Below, in pieces: positions 1-8,158 of a DNA stretch of 49,898 nt. The translations under genes were made by a program, and so were the position numbers. The DNA is from JAWXCM01 sp034408745. GTDB lineage: Bacteria; Acidobacteriota; Terriglobia; Bryobacterales; Bryobacteraceae. The first letter of the stretch is position 1. The number at the start of each line of letters is the position of its first letter. The stretch spans positions 1 to 49,898 of the forward strand of contig JAWXCM010000064.1 in the NCBI GenBank assembly GCA_034408745.1, read 5' to 3'. Under the pieces are notes generated by a model. It did not search any database and was not told the DNA's origin. It saw nothing but the letters and a program-made list of their open reading frames with translations.

Positions 1-145
1 GCCGCCGCCCCAGCCACAGCAGCACCAAAAGCGGCAAAATAAACCCGAGAACCTCAGTCCAAACGAACTGACGCAGCTTGTCTGCCAGGCTCTCGAAATC
101 CCGCGCCAGCCACTTGCCGAATGCCTCGCACCGCTCAGCAATCAA
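1..145 (-). CDS. Partial membrane protein, end of an unidentified gene
   Basis: A minus-strand frame is open from here to the window edge and reads like real protein. An amphipathic stretch (AERCEAFGKWLARDFESLAD) is followed by one hydrophobic segment (GFILPLLVLLWL), which suggests a short cytoplasmic head and a membrane anchor. I placed the start at a TTG (143-145) that overlaps the TGA of a short upstream frame in the TTGA manner. The frame is open further upstream, so the true start may lie before this. The rest of the gene is outside the window and I do not recognise the family. The call rests on composition alone. Confidence 0.3.
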   Translation of the reverse strand, partial: MIAERCEAFGKWLARDFESLADKLRQFVWTEVLGFILPLLVLLWLGRR

Positions 146-317
146 CGAGTCATGCCGACACGACGCCAGCTCGCCGCCGCGGCCTGAACACCGCAAGCAC
201 CGAATCGGAGGTGCCCCACCTCCACGATCTTTCTCAACTGAGTATTCACCGCCATCAGCTAATGCCAAACGGCTATGGCAAATAGAACCGACTCAGGAAC
301 ACAGCGGAACCGCCTTC

Positions 318-634
318 GTGGTGGACGTCCCCCTGCAGTTCACTTGGTTTAACACCAGGATTACCCCCGCCGATAAGGCGAGGAAAGAGCTGGAGTTTCT
401 GCGCGACAAGAAAATCACTTCGCTGGACGACCTGGAAGACGTCGTCCGAGACTTCTGGCGCCGTTTGCGGCCACAGGGGAATTACTTGCACGATCACCTT
501 GCCGTCGGGGAAAAGTACAACGAGATAGCGATATCTGCGTCCGATCTCAAGCTGTTGGAACCGGTGTTCTGTTTGTTTCCAGGAAACATCGCCCTGGACA
601 TCGCCGACACAGGGGCCGGAAAGAATCGACTAGC
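318..634 (+). pseudogene. Orphan coding fragment, 3'-truncated hypothetical gene
   Basis: The plus-strand frame has coding-like composition, with acidic and hydrophobic residues alternating as in a soluble protein (for example KITSLDDLEDVVRDFWRRL). It has no natural end: after about 630 the same frame runs on only as the antisense of pspA. The start is also unclear; GTG at 318 is one choice, and coding-like sequence may begin near 270. Third codon positions are less GC-rich than in neighbouring genes. I read it as the remnant of a gene cut by a rearrangement and I do not recognise the family. Chance open frame is the alternative. Confidence 0.3.
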
Positions 635-1291
635 TCAGGTCGGACGGCGGCGTGTGCGAATTTCCCGCAGGATGGTTTCCACCGCTTCGCTTCGCTCCAG
701 CTTCAGAAGCTCAGCACCCGCGGTGTCGCCGCTGGCCAACTCGGCCCTCGCCTCTGCCATCGACTCCTCCACCAGCACCTTGTCGTGCATGCGTCGAATG
801 CCGCTTTCGGCGCTCCCTGTCTCGCGAGCCTGCGTGGCCCGCGCCACCGCCCGCGCCCGGCGTTGGCGCGCGATGAGCAAGTCGGCCTGATGCCGCGCTT
901 CCACCAGCTTTGCTTCCAACTCCCGCAGCGCCGACTTCAGGTGCTCCACCCAGATGCGCTGATCCTGAACCTGCTGCTCAAATCCCTCCGACATCCTCCG
1001 GTGCTGCAGAGCTTTCTCCGCCGCGCCCCGCGCCAGGTCCTCGCGGTCCTTAGCCAGTGCCGTTTCGGCGCGGCGGAGGAAGTCGCCCTCCAGATCGCGG
1101 TTCTCCTTTCCTTTTTTGATGAGCAGGTGCTGATCGGAGACCGTGATCGCCACCTGCGTTTTCACCTGCATCAGCTGGTTCTCCATGTCGAGAATTACCT
1201 GCTTGAGCAGCTTGTGTGGATCTTCCGCGCGGTCGATCAGATCGTTTAGATTGGCCCGGACCAGCCGGCCGACTCTCTCCAGTACACCCAT
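635..1291 (-). CDS. pspA: PspA/IM30 family envelope-stress protein
   Basis: The 218-residue protein begins with the hallmark of the family: an amphipathic N-terminal helix (MGVLERVGRLVRANLNDLID) followed by a RAEDPHKLLKQ-like segment. Almost the whole remainder is long coiled coil rich in Arg, Glu and Ala. PspA/IM30 proteins polymerise on the inner face of the cytoplasmic membrane and protect it when it is damaged (family knowledge). It is the last gene of an operon with a flotillin, an NfeD-like protein and an XRE regulator, a set that points to membrane-domain maintenance. The length matches PspA. A 68-base gap holding a hairpin separates it from the flotillin gene, so its dosage may differ from that of the upstream genes. 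Confidence 0.92.
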   Translation of the reverse strand: MGVLERVGRLVRANLNDLIDRAEDPHKLLKQVILDMENQLMQVKTQVAITVSDQHLLIKKGKENRDLEGDFLRRAETALAKDREDLARGAAEKALQHRRMSEGFEQQVQDQRIWVEHLKSALRELEAKLVEARHQADLLIARQRRARAVARATQARETGSAESGIRRMHDKVLVEESMAEARAELASGDTAGAELLKLERSEAVETILREIRTRRRPT

Positions 1292-1316
1292 GCCTGCGTC
1301 CTCCCGTTGACGGAGA

Positions 1317-1347
1317 AACGGCCCGGCGCGAGTCGCACCAGGCCGTT
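1317..1347 (-). other. Intergenic hairpin between flotillin gene and pspA
   Basis: On the minus strand AACGGCCTGG pairs with CCGGGCCGTT (nine Watson-Crick pairs and one wobble) around an 11-base loop, followed by TTTC. The T run is too short for a convincing full terminator. It could be a partial terminator or an mRNA-processing stem that sets a different level of pspA from that of the upstream genes. Confidence 0.4.
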
Positions 1348-1359
1348 CTTTGCAAAGCG

Positions 1360-2793
1360 TTACTCTGGCGTCCCTGCCGATTTGGCGCGAACGTTCCTGT
1401 CGCCAATCGGCCGCACCTTGCCGAGAACCTCAGCCATGCTCATGCCGGACAGGCTCTCAAACAACGCCGGAATCTGCGCGGCGATCTGCGTCAGGTCACC
1501 CGTCACCTTGTGCATGCCCGTGGTTTCCCCGCCAGTCGAGACCACAGTGATGCGGTCCACATGGCTCAGCGGTTCTACCAGCGCACGAACCACTTCCGGC
1601 ATATTCGTAAGCAGCTTGTCGATTACGGCCGACTGGTTCCATTCCTGGTACGCGGCCGCCTTCACGTTCATGGCCCGGGCTTCGGCATCGCCCTTGCGGA
1701 AGATGATCTCGGCCTCAGCCTCACCCTGCGATCGCACAGCGGTTGCGCGGCCCTCGGCTTCCGTGATGGTCTTCATCCTTTCGCCTGCCGCTATGGTTTC
1801 CACGCGTCTGCGCTCCACCTCGGCGGGCTTCAGCACGGTGGCGATCAACTCACGTTCCCGGCGCAGGATCTCGGCGTCCTGCACCTTGATCTCCTGTTCT
1901 TTCTCCGCCTGACGGATCTTCACCGATTCCACCATCACCTGCTGCTGCATGATGGCCGCCTGAATGTCGTAAGCCTTGTCGGCCTGGGCCTGCTGCCGCT
2001 TCACAACCTCCAGGAACTGCGCGCGCTTGATCTCGAGATCTCTCTGCGATTCTGCCTGTTGCTGCAGGGACATAGTCTCGGCGTGCACCCGCTCCTGGTC
2101 GGCCACGGCTTTGGCTACAGCCGATTCGCGCATTGCGATAGCGCGTCGAATGGCCGTGTCCCGCTCGGCTTCCGCTGAGGCGACATCGGCGTCGCGCTTG
2201 ATGCGGGCGATATCGGGGCGGCCCATGTTGGCGATGTACTCGTTACGGTCGCGGACCTCTTTGATGGTGAACGAAATCACTTCCAGTCCCATCTTGCTCA
2301 GGTCCGCCGCGCAGTTGGCGCGCATTCTCTCGCCCACCATCTCCGGTTCCTTTACGATCTCTTCCACCGTCAGCTGGCCGATAATGCCGCGAAGGTGGCC
2401 TTCCATTACCAGACGGATCAGGCCCTCGCGCTCGGGTTGCTGCTTGGTCAGAAACTGCTCGGCCGACGTCTGGATCGATTCGGGATCCGACTTCACCTTG
2501 ATCTGCGCCACCGCTTCCACGGTAACCGCGACGCCCTGCCGTGTATACACGTCCTTTTCCGGAGCAACGTCAAACGACATCAGCTCCAGTGAGAGCATTT
2601 TGTAGTTCTCCACCACAGGAAATATCACCACGCCGCGGCCCTTCACAATCCGGGTTCCGCGGAAGCCATACACCACAAGTGCCTCATGTGGACCTGCTTT
2701 GCGATACAGATTCGCAAACATGGCCATCACAAGGATGACGGTCAGGACCATAAGCCCTGCCACTACAACCACACCCAGCGTAGTTGTTTCCAT
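1360..2793 (-). CDS. Flotillin / SPFH-domain membrane protein (YqiK type)
   Basis: The 477-residue protein has one N-terminal membrane segment (about residues 5-27). An SPFH/band-7 domain follows (about 30-200, with the ALVVYGFRG and KGRGVVIFP strands). After it comes a long coiled coil rich in Glu, Arg and Ala (about 200-370, including the EAEGRATA and EAEAEIIFRKGDAEA repeats). The C-terminal tail is shorter and contains the hydrophobic ALFESLSGMSMAEVLG. Flotillins form oligomeric membrane scaffolds (family knowledge). The NfeD-like gene lies 32 bases upstream; NfeD/YqiJ and flotillin/YqiK genes are usually paired. Together with pspA this is a membrane-integrity operon. Length and domain order are normal for the family. 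Confidence 0.93.
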   Translation of the reverse strand: METTTLGVVVVAGLMVLTVILVMAMFANLYRKAGPHEALVVYGFRGTRIVKGRGVVIFPVVENYKMLSLELMSFDVAPEKDVYTRQGVAVTVEAVAQIKVKSDPESIQTSAEQFLTKQQPEREGLIRLVMEGHLRGIIGQLTVEEIVKEPEMVGERMRANCAADLSKMGLEVISFTIKEVRDRNEYIANMGRPDIARIKRDADVASAEAERDTAIRRAIAMRESAVAKAVADQERVHAETMSLQQQAESQRDLEIKRAQFLEVVKRQQAQADKAYDIQAAIMQQQVMVESVKIRQAEKEQEIKVQDAEILRRERELIATVLKPAEVERRRVETIAAGERMKTITEAEGRATAVRSQGEAEAEIIFRKGDAEARAMNVKAAAYQEWNQSAVIDKLLTNMPEVVRALVEPLSHVDRITVVSTGGETTGMHKVTGDLTQIAAQIPALFESLSGMSMAEVLGKVRPIGDRNVRAKSAGTPE

Positions 2794-2825
2794 AGACTCC
2801 TTTTTGGTGAACCTGCTGAACTTGC

Positions 2826-3449
2826 TCAGTGCCCGCTCACCGTGGGCACGTCTGCGTCTTCGGCGCCAGTGAGTTCATCCCACCTGCGCACGTACGCAAC
2901 TCCGTTCTCATACCGTGTTACGACCACCTCGGTCCCGCCAGGAATCGACACAGCACCTTCGCTCCTTGCCGGAACGGCGTGCCGTGATCCCGCCTGCGAG
3001 AAGAGAATCTCTCCTGTGCCATTGGCCCGGATAGTGCTCGACACAGTGCCGAACACGCCGATCATGTCGTAATCGGCCGGGTCGAGGTCTTCTTTCTCGC
3101 GCATCAGGACGCGCGTCAGGAACCAAAAAACCGCTGCCGCTCCCGCGATGCCTGCCATCAGGGAAAGCGCGAGCGTGGTGTACACCCACATGGAGTACAA
3201 GCGCGTGGCGAGAAAACCGGTTCCTCCGAACCACGCGAGAAACGCCGCGGCCGTCCCTGGATTCCAGGGTGATACCGCATGGGACGAATGGCCGTGGCCC
3301 TGCCCAGTTGCGGGTCCGTGACCTCCGCCGCCGTGTGGATGTACATGCCAGTCATGGCCGCCTGGAACGTGAGCCAGAAATACTGAGACCAGGCTGAACA
3401 GAAATCCGAACACAAAACAAAAAAGATAGAAATTCGACCAGCCAATCAC
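2826..3449 (-). CDS. NfeD-like / YqiJ-like membrane protein with His-rich loop
   Basis: The 207-residue protein has an N-terminal membrane segment (about 5-27), then a loop with nine histidines and many glycines (about 27-58). Two or three further hydrophobic segments follow (about 66-115), and then a C-terminal beta-rich domain (about 130-200) that fits the OB fold of NfeD/YqiJ proteins. The GTG start at 3449 overlaps the stop of the XRE gene as GTGA, which indicates translational coupling. The partner flotillin gene follows at once. NfeD-type proteins assist SPFH-domain proteins (family knowledge). The His-rich loop is unusual and could bind metal, which is an inference. Confidence 0.8.
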   Translation of the reverse strand: MIGWSNFYLFCFVFGFLFSLVSVFLAHVPGGHDWHVHPHGGGGHGPATGQGHGHSSHAVSPWNPGTAAAFLAWFGGTGFLATRLYSMWVYTTLALSLMAGIAGAAAVFWFLTRVLMREKEDLDPADYDMIGVFGTVSSTIRANGTGEILFSQAGSRHAVPARSEGAVSIPGGTEVVVTRYENGVAYVRRWDELTGAEDADVPTVSGH

Positions 3450-3952
3450 GAACGTTTCTCCTTCATCCTGACAACCGGAGCGGCCCTGGGCGGCATCAAC
3501 GCGTCCATCAGACGGTCCGCCAGCCCGGGCTCTTCGCAGATCTCACTCAGCAATAAAAAGCAGCGGCGCGAGTCCGGGTGCCGCGCCAGTGCAAGCAGGG
3601 CGTTGCTGATCTCCACGTCGCCCGCGAAACGCTCCGCGCCGTGGATCAGCCACAAATCGAGCCTGTCCTCAGACGTCCGTACAGCCGACTGCAACTCCGT
3701 GTGGTACCCCTCCGGATCGTTCACCAGATAGCCTGGGTGCACCTTAAAAAAACGTGCCAGCAGCATCCGCGTGGTGTCCGTCAGGTGCTTTCGCTTTCCG
3801 TTCTCTACCTGAGACAGGTAGGCCTGTGTAATGGTCGAGCCCTGCTCAACCCGCACCGCACGCGCTACTTCAGACTGGTGCATCGTCCGTCCGAACCCCC
3901 GCAGCGTGCCCTCCACTTCCCGGAGGTAGCGAACCTTGTCTCCCAGCGTCAT
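3446..3952 (-). CDS. XRE-family transcriptional regulator of the psp/flotillin operon
   Basis: The 168-residue protein starts with MTLGDKVRYLRE. It has a Cro/C1-type helix-turn-helix in its first 75 residues, with the recognition-helix signature TQAYLSQVENGKR. The C-terminal half is a helical domain of unknown role. An upstream in-frame extension exists, but the ATG at 3952 fits the predicted promoter 25 bases upstream and the domain boundary. It is the first gene of the operon, and its stop overlaps the next start by four bases. An inverted repeat inside its own promoter makes it the likely autorepressor. Whether it senses membrane stress directly is unknown. Confidence 0.85.
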   Translation of the reverse strand: MTLGDKVRYLREVEGTLRGFGRTMHQSEVARAVRVEQGSTITQAYLSQVENGKRKHLTDTTRMLLARFFKVHPGYLVNDPEGYHTELQSAVRTSEDRLDLWLIHGAERFAGDVEISNALLALARHPDSRRCFLLLSEICEEPGLADRLMDALMPPRAAPVVRMKEKRS

Positions 3953-3977
3953 AGCTGCCCCATAACCAGCAGTTAAA

Positions 3978-4006
3978 CATATATAGCGGATTGCTATATG
4001 AGTCAA
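3978..4006 (-). promoter_or_regulatory. Promoter with embedded palindromic operator for the psp/flotillin operon
   Basis: Reading leftwards on the minus strand, TTGACT (4006-4001, five of six to the -35 consensus), a 17-base spacer and TATATG (3983-3978, four of six to the -10) form a sigma-70-like promoter. It ends 25 bases before the XRE start. A perfect inverted repeat, ATATAGC-5-GCTATAT at 3981-3999, lies in the spacer and touches the -10. That is the usual place for a repressor site, most simply for the XRE protein encoded next to it. It also lies upstream of the divergent ThuA gene. Confidence 0.6.
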
Positions 4007-4071
4007 GAGAAATCGAAAGCTGCGGCAATCCGTGCAGGTTTCAACCGCGATACAGTAGTGAACAAAAGCCC

Positions 4072-4833
4072 ATGAAGAAAACGATTCTCGCTTTTGCCGC
4101 CGTCGCCACGCTGCTGGCCGCCGCTCCCGGCGACCGCATGAAAGACCGGATTCTGGTCTACACCCACAACGGGAAAGGGTACGTGCACCAGAACATCCCG
4201 GCGTCGATCGCGGCGATTCGGGAACTGGCGGCAACAAAGAACATCGAAGTGGAAGCCTCGGACGATCCGGCTGTTTTCACCAATGCCAACCTGCGGCGGT
4301 TCAAGGCGGTCGTGTTCTCAAACAGCAACAACGAAGCTTTCGACAACGATTCGCAAAAAGAGGCGTTCCAGAAGTTCGTAAGGGAAGGCGGGGGCGTGGT
4401 TGGGATCCACTCGGCGACGGGATCGGAGCGGAACTGGCCGTGGTTTCAGTCCATGATGGGTGGCAAATTCGTAAGGCATCCGAAGCTGCAGAAGTTCACC
4501 GTCCGGGTCGTGAACACCGGACACCCGGCCACGAAGGGTCTGCCCGCGACATTCGAGTGGGAGGACGAATGCTACTACCACGAAAACGTCAATCCCGACA
4601 TCAAACCCCTGCTGGTCACCGATCCGGCGAAGCTCGACGATCCGAAGAAGGCTGAGTACCCGGGCGACCGCTTCGGCAACGCGCTGCCTTTGGCCTGGTA
4701 TCACGAATATGGTGGAGGACGTGAGTTCTACGTCTCCCTGGGACACAAAGACGAATACTACAAGACTCCTGTCCTGCGCCAGTTGATTCTTGGTGGGATC
4801 CTCTGGGCGGTTGGAGCGGAGAAGGTTCAGTAA
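4072..4833 (+). CDS. ThuA-like domain protein, secreted
   Basis: The 253-residue protein begins with a hydrophobic signal-like stretch (MKKTILAFAAVATLLAAAPG). A ThuA domain follows, a glutamine-amidotransferase-like fold found in trehalose-utilisation and other sugar-catabolic proteins. Family landmarks are ILVYTHNGKGYVHQN near the start, GGGVVGIHSATGSE near residue 110, and the C-terminal LAWYHEYGGGREFYVSLGH. Its TAA shares a base with the ATG of the Gfo/Idh/MocA gene (TAATG), so the two are coupled. ThuA proteins are often encoded beside such oxidoreductases and DUF1080 proteins, as here. The exact substrate is not known from sequence. Confidence 0.85.
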   Translation: MKKTILAFAAVATLLAAAPGDRMKDRILVYTHNGKGYVHQNIPASIAAIRELAATKNIEVEASDDPAVFTNANLRRFKAVVFSNSNNEAFDNDSQKEAFQKFVREGGGVVGIHSATGSERNWPWFQSMMGGKFVRHPKLQKFTVRVVNTGHPATKGLPATFEWEDECYYHENVNPDIKPLLVTDPAKLDDPKKAEYPGDRFGNALPLAWYHEYGGGREFYVSLGHKDEYYKTPVLRQLILGGILWAVGAEKVQ

Positions 4834-6221
4834 TGAACAGTTCGAGACGTTCTTTTCTTCTGAGCGGAGCCGCTGTTACCGGATTCCCGCTGATTGTTCC
4901 GTCCCACGTCTTTGGGCAGAGCGCGCCTTCGAATCACATTCGGGTGGGTCAGATTGGCTGCGGCCGTATTGCGCGAGCGTCGGAGTTTCCCGGCCTGTTC
5001 CGCAACAGCGACAAGGCTCGGTATGTCGCGGTCGCGGATCTCGATGCAGTACGTATCGATGACGCGAAGTCGCTTGTTGAGGGCACCTACAGCCGGAAGC
5101 ACGGGGTGGGGAACTTTGAGGCGGTAAAGACCTACAGCAATTACAGGGACATGCTCGCCGACAAGAGCATTGATGCGGTTTGCATCAGCACGCCGGATCA
5201 CTGGCATGCTCAGCCCGCTATGGAAGCCGCGCTTGCAGGTAAGGACATCTACCTGCAAAAGCCGGCGTCGCTAACCGTCGCTGAGGGCCGGCAGATGGCC
5301 GATTGTGTGACGAAAACCGGCCGCATCTTCCAGATCGGCAGCCAGCAGAGGTCTGAAGTGCAGTGGCGCCTGGCCGCGGAGATGGTTCGCAATGGCCGCC
5401 TCGGCAAGCTGCGCGAGGTGTTCATCGGTTTGCCCGAGGATCCGGGCGGGGATGAAGAAAAAGAGATGCCAGTGCCGAAGAACTTCAACTACGAGGCCTG
5501 GCTGGGCTCTACGCCAAAGGTGTATTACACCGAGAATCGTGTGCACCCGCAGTCGCCGGATCCTCGCAAGCGCTACGACCGGCCCGGCTGGCTGCGTTGC
5601 GAGCAGTTCGGCGCAGGCATGATCACCGGCTGGGGCGCGCACCACATCGACTGCGCGCACTGGGCTATGGACACCGAATTAACCGGGCCGGTGGAAATAG
5701 AAGCAGAAGCCACATTCCCGAAAAAAGGCTTGTGGGACGTCCACGGGAAATATCACGTTCGGATGAAATATGCCAGCGGCGTGACGATGTATATCAGTGA
5801 TAAATTTCCGAATGGCGTGAAATTTATCGGCGACGAAGGCTGGATTTGGGTGACCCGCGGCCGCTACACACCGGGCGATCCGAAGCCCGGCGCCGCGCGC
5901 AGCAGGGCGTTCGACGCGAGCAATCTGGAGTGGCTGCGGACCGGAACCAAAGACAATGAGCCGCACCTGCACGCCAGTCCGAATAATGACCATCATCTCG
6001 ACTGGCTGACGAGCATTCGCTCACGCAAAGCCCCGGCTACAAACGCCGAGATCGGCCACCGGTCCTGCTCCGCCTGCCTCATCGCGTGGTCGGCGATGCG
6101 CACCGGACGGGTATTGAAGTGGGATGCGAAAGCGGAGAAATTCCCTGGTGACGCCGAAGCCAATGCGACGCTTGTCCGTTCGCAGCGCGCGCCATACGGC
6201 TCAAATTACGTAAAAGGCTAG
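4833..6221 (+). CDS. Gfo/Idh/MocA family oxidoreductase, Tat-exported
   Basis: The 462-residue protein has a twin-arginine signal (SSRRSFLLSGAA) and so is probably folded with its cofactor before export. A Rossmann domain follows with the glycine motif IRVGQIGCGRIARAS. The catalytic lysine sits in YLQKPASLT, the family's usual E-K-P having become Q-K-P. The C-terminal half is the alpha/beta substrate domain. Such enzymes oxidise or reduce sugars and inositols with NAD(P)(H). The overlap with the ThuA gene and the DUF1080 gene a few kilobases away suggest work on (keto-)glycosides in the periplasm, which is an inference. Length is normal for Tat-type members. Confidence 0.9.
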   Translation: MNSSRRSFLLSGAAVTGFPLIVPSHVFGQSAPSNHIRVGQIGCGRIARASEFPGLFRNSDKARYVAVADLDAVRIDDAKSLVEGTYSRKHGVGNFEAVKTYSNYRDMLADKSIDAVCISTPDHWHAQPAMEAALAGKDIYLQKPASLTVAEGRQMADCVTKTGRIFQIGSQQRSEVQWRLAAEMVRNGRLGKLREVFIGLPEDPGGDEEKEMPVPKNFNYEAWLGSTPKVYYTENRVHPQSPDPRKRYDRPGWLRCEQFGAGMITGWGAHHIDCAHWAMDTELTGPVEIEAEATFPKKGLWDVHGKYHVRMKYASGVTMYISDKFPNGVKFIGDEGWIWVTRGRYTPGDPKPGAARSRAFDASNLEWLRTGTKDNEPHLHASPNNDHHLDWLTSIRSRKAPATNAEIGHRSCSACLIAWSAMRTGRVLKWDAKAEKFPGDAEANATLVRSQRAPYGSNYVKG

Positions 6222-6258
6222 AGAGGTACGCCTCCGTACACTGCTACTCTAAAGGAAA

Positions 6259-6942
6259 ATGGTCGCAAGGGTAGGGGTATTGTACAGGAATGCGTCTAAA
6301 CTGGAGCCTTATCTCTTTGCTCTGACCGTTGTTGGACTGGATGGAGTCGCCGTCACTCCGGGCGCCCAGTCGTCATGCGAGGGTTTTTCGGGTCTGCTGC
6401 TCACAGGAGGCACGGATGTCGATCCTGCACTGTATGGCCAGAATCCGCATCACAACACGCAGAACCCGGACCGCGAGCGGGACGATTTCGAAATGGAAGT
6501 AGTGCAGGCTGCTTTGTCCGGCGACCTTCCGGTACTGGCCATCTGCCGAGGTATGCAACTGCTGAACGTGATGCACGGCGGCCGGCTGATCCAGGACCTG
6601 CCCGACAGTGGAATTCCGCACGTCAGTCCCGCGCCCGCGGACGCCCCACAGGGCTGCCATGAACCCGCCCACAGCGTCGAGTTTCAGCAGCCCGGCCGTC
6701 TTCAGGACATCTTGCAGACCCGCATCGCCACGGTCAACTCGCGGCACCATCAGGCAGTGGAACGGCCCGGCGAAGGGATCGTGATCACTGGCCGCGCCGA
6801 CGACGGGGTCGTCGAAAGCTGCGAAATGCCGGCGCACCGCTTCGTGATCGGAGTGCAGTGGCATCCGGAGAACCGCCTTTTGGTGAGCGACGCGGACCGC
6901 CGTCTTTTTGAGGCATTCGCCGCGGCGATTCAGCAGCCCTAA
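6259..6942 (+). CDS. Peptidase C26 family gamma-glutamyl hydrolase (PuuD-like)
   Basis: The 227-residue class I glutamine-amidotransferase-like protein has its catalytic Cys at residue 96 in AICRGMQLLNV. The His/Glu pair is at residues 202 and 204 in GVQWHPE. LTGGTDVDPALYG is the glycine-rich motif of the gamma-glutamyl-GABA hydrolase branch. The expected reaction is cleavage of gamma-glutamyl amides in the cytoplasm. There is no signal peptide, and AAAGGAAA before the ATG may serve as ribosome site. It is convergent with the next gene, with a four-base overlap of the stops. The specific substrate cannot be told, since no putrescine-pathway gene is nearby. Confidence 0.88.
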   Translation: MVARVGVLYRNASKLEPYLFALTVVGLDGVAVTPGAQSSCEGFSGLLLTGGTDVDPALYGQNPHHNTQNPDRERDDFEMEVVQAALSGDLPVLAICRGMQLLNVMHGGRLIQDLPDSGIPHVSPAPADAPQGCHEPAHSVEFQQPGRLQDILQTRIATVNSRHHQAVERPGEGIVITGRADDGVVESCEMPAHRFVIGVQWHPENRLLVSDADRRLFEAFAAAIQQP

Positions 6943-7403
6943 GGCCGGCGGACGGTAGCCCTTACATCTCGAACAAAATTCTCAGGAGACGGCACGCTCA
7001 CCAGCAGCGTGTAGCCGTCCAGCGTTGGCACGGCCGCAACCCTCGATTTATCTGTCACAAATGCCAGTGCTTTTCCGCCGCCTTTCGTACGGAACCAGCC
7101 TGCATGATAACCGGGCAGGGAAATTCCGTTCGTTTTCCAGGTCAGGCCCAGTTGTGGGTCGCTGTTCAGGTCCACCACCCTGGTTTCCGCGGCATTGATC
7201 AGCGACGCCGGGATGTTTCGTCCGTAAATATCCCGCGTGATTCGGACGCCTTCAGAGGAAATCGTGAAGGCCGCATTTCGCGACGAGTAGATCGCAAAGC
7301 ACAGTAATCCGAGTGGAATTACCGCGGCAAGCAGCAGCAAGACTCCCACCCATGAGAAGCCCGAAATCGAGAACGGCACGATTGTGTAGGTGTGCTCCGG
7401 CAT
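6939..7403 (-). CDS. Membrane-anchored PH-like domain protein
   Basis: The 154-residue protein has one strong membrane segment (about residues 15-40, GVLLLLAAVIPLGLLCFAIY). A beta-rich domain follows with the pattern of bacterial PH domains: FTISSEGVRI, then repeated strands ending in TLDGYTLLVSVPSPENFV and a closing helix. The final strand-helix that speaks of a protein's own 'values' (GYTLLVSVPSPENF) is typical of these families. No enzyme motif is visible. It is transcribed away from the SDR gene, with 38 bases between their starts. Function unknown; a structural or sensory role at the membrane is a guess. Confidence 0.7.
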   Translation of the reverse strand: MPEHTYTIVPFSISGFSWVGVLLLLAAVIPLGLLCFAIYSSRNAAFTISSEGVRITRDIYGRNIPASLINAAETRVVDLNSDPQLGLTWKTNGISLPGYHAGWFRTKGGGKALAFVTDKSRVAAVPTLDGYTLLVSVPSPENFVRDVRATVRRP

Positions 7404-7441
7404 AAAGTCCCTGGCGGCACGCTGATACGATAGACGCCGCC

Positions 7442-8146
7442 ATGTTTGATTTTACAGGTAAATCCGTCCTGGTGACCGGCGGAACGGGTGGAATTGGGCG
7501 CGCCGTTGCACAGGCCTTCGCCGCCGCTGGTGCCGATGTTCTGGCAGCCGGACTGCCGACTGGCGAGGCTCCGGTTGACAATGTGCGCACCATCCCGCTC
7601 GACGTCACCGATGCCGTCGCAGTAGCTGCAGTCGCGGGGTCGCTGAAGCGGCTCGACGTGCTGGTCAATGCAGCCGGAATCATTCGCCGTGACGACGAGT
7701 ATCGAATCGACGTATTCGAGCAGGTGGTCGGCGTTAACCTGACCGGAGCCATGCGCCTCTGCATGGCCGCGCATCCATTACTGTCGAAGACTCAGGGATC
7801 GGTAGTCAACGTCGCCTCTATGCTGAGCTTCTTCGGCGGCCCGCGAGTCCCCGCCTACAGCGCGAGTAAGGGGGGCGTCGCGCAGCTGACTCGATCCCTG
7901 GCGGCAGCCTGGGCAGCCGACGGCATCCGTGTGAACGCGGTTGCGCCGGGCTGGATCGAAACGTCCCTTACTGAGGCTCTGCGGCAGGACGAAGTGCGCT
8001 CGGCCGTACTGCTGGCGCGCACCCCAATGGCGCGCTGGGGCCGACCCGACGAGGTCGCGCCGCCCGTTCTCTTTCTGTGCTCCGAAGCGGCTTCGTTCAT
8101 AACGGGTGCCATCCTGACGGTCGACGGCGGCTACTCGGTGGCATAG
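7442..8146 (+). CDS. SDR family NAD(P)-dependent oxidoreductase
   Basis: The 234-residue classical short-chain dehydrogenase has the cofactor motif TGGTGGIG at residues 12-19. The structural NAAG motif and the catalytic Ser-Tyr-Lys (VASMLS, then YSASKGG) are present, and the protein ends with the usual GAILTVDGGYSVA. The cofactor loop gives no clear NAD/NADP preference. A cupin gene follows 12 bases downstream and the two probably form an operon. Together they suggest oxidation of a small alcohol or aromatic compound, but the substrate cannot be assigned. Length and fold are standard. Confidence 0.9.
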   Translation: MFDFTGKSVLVTGGTGGIGRAVAQAFAAAGADVLAAGLPTGEAPVDNVRTIPLDVTDAVAVAAVAGSLKRLDVLVNAAGIIRRDDEYRIDVFEQVVGVNLTGAMRLCMAAHPLLSKTQGSVVNVASMLSFFGGPRVPAYSASKGGVAQLTRSLAAAWAADGIRVNAVAPGWIETSLTEALRQDEVRSAVLLARTPMARWGRPDEVAPPVLFLCSEAASFITGAILTVDGGYSVA

Positions 8147-8158
8147 AATCTAAAGGTC

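Noticed and set aside
78..890. A long plus-strand frame covering the window start and pspA
   Set aside because: Its left part mirrors a minus-strand coding frame and its right part is antisense of pspA; only the middle looks coding, and that is reported as a fragment.
1216..2178. A long plus-strand frame across the pspA-flotillin region
   Set aside because: It is antisense to flotillin, whose sequence is clearly homologous, and has no family signature of its own.
3953..4237. A longer N-terminus for the XRE regulator
   Set aside because: It would read through the promoter and into the opposite ThuA gene; the ATG at 3952 fits the promoter and domain.
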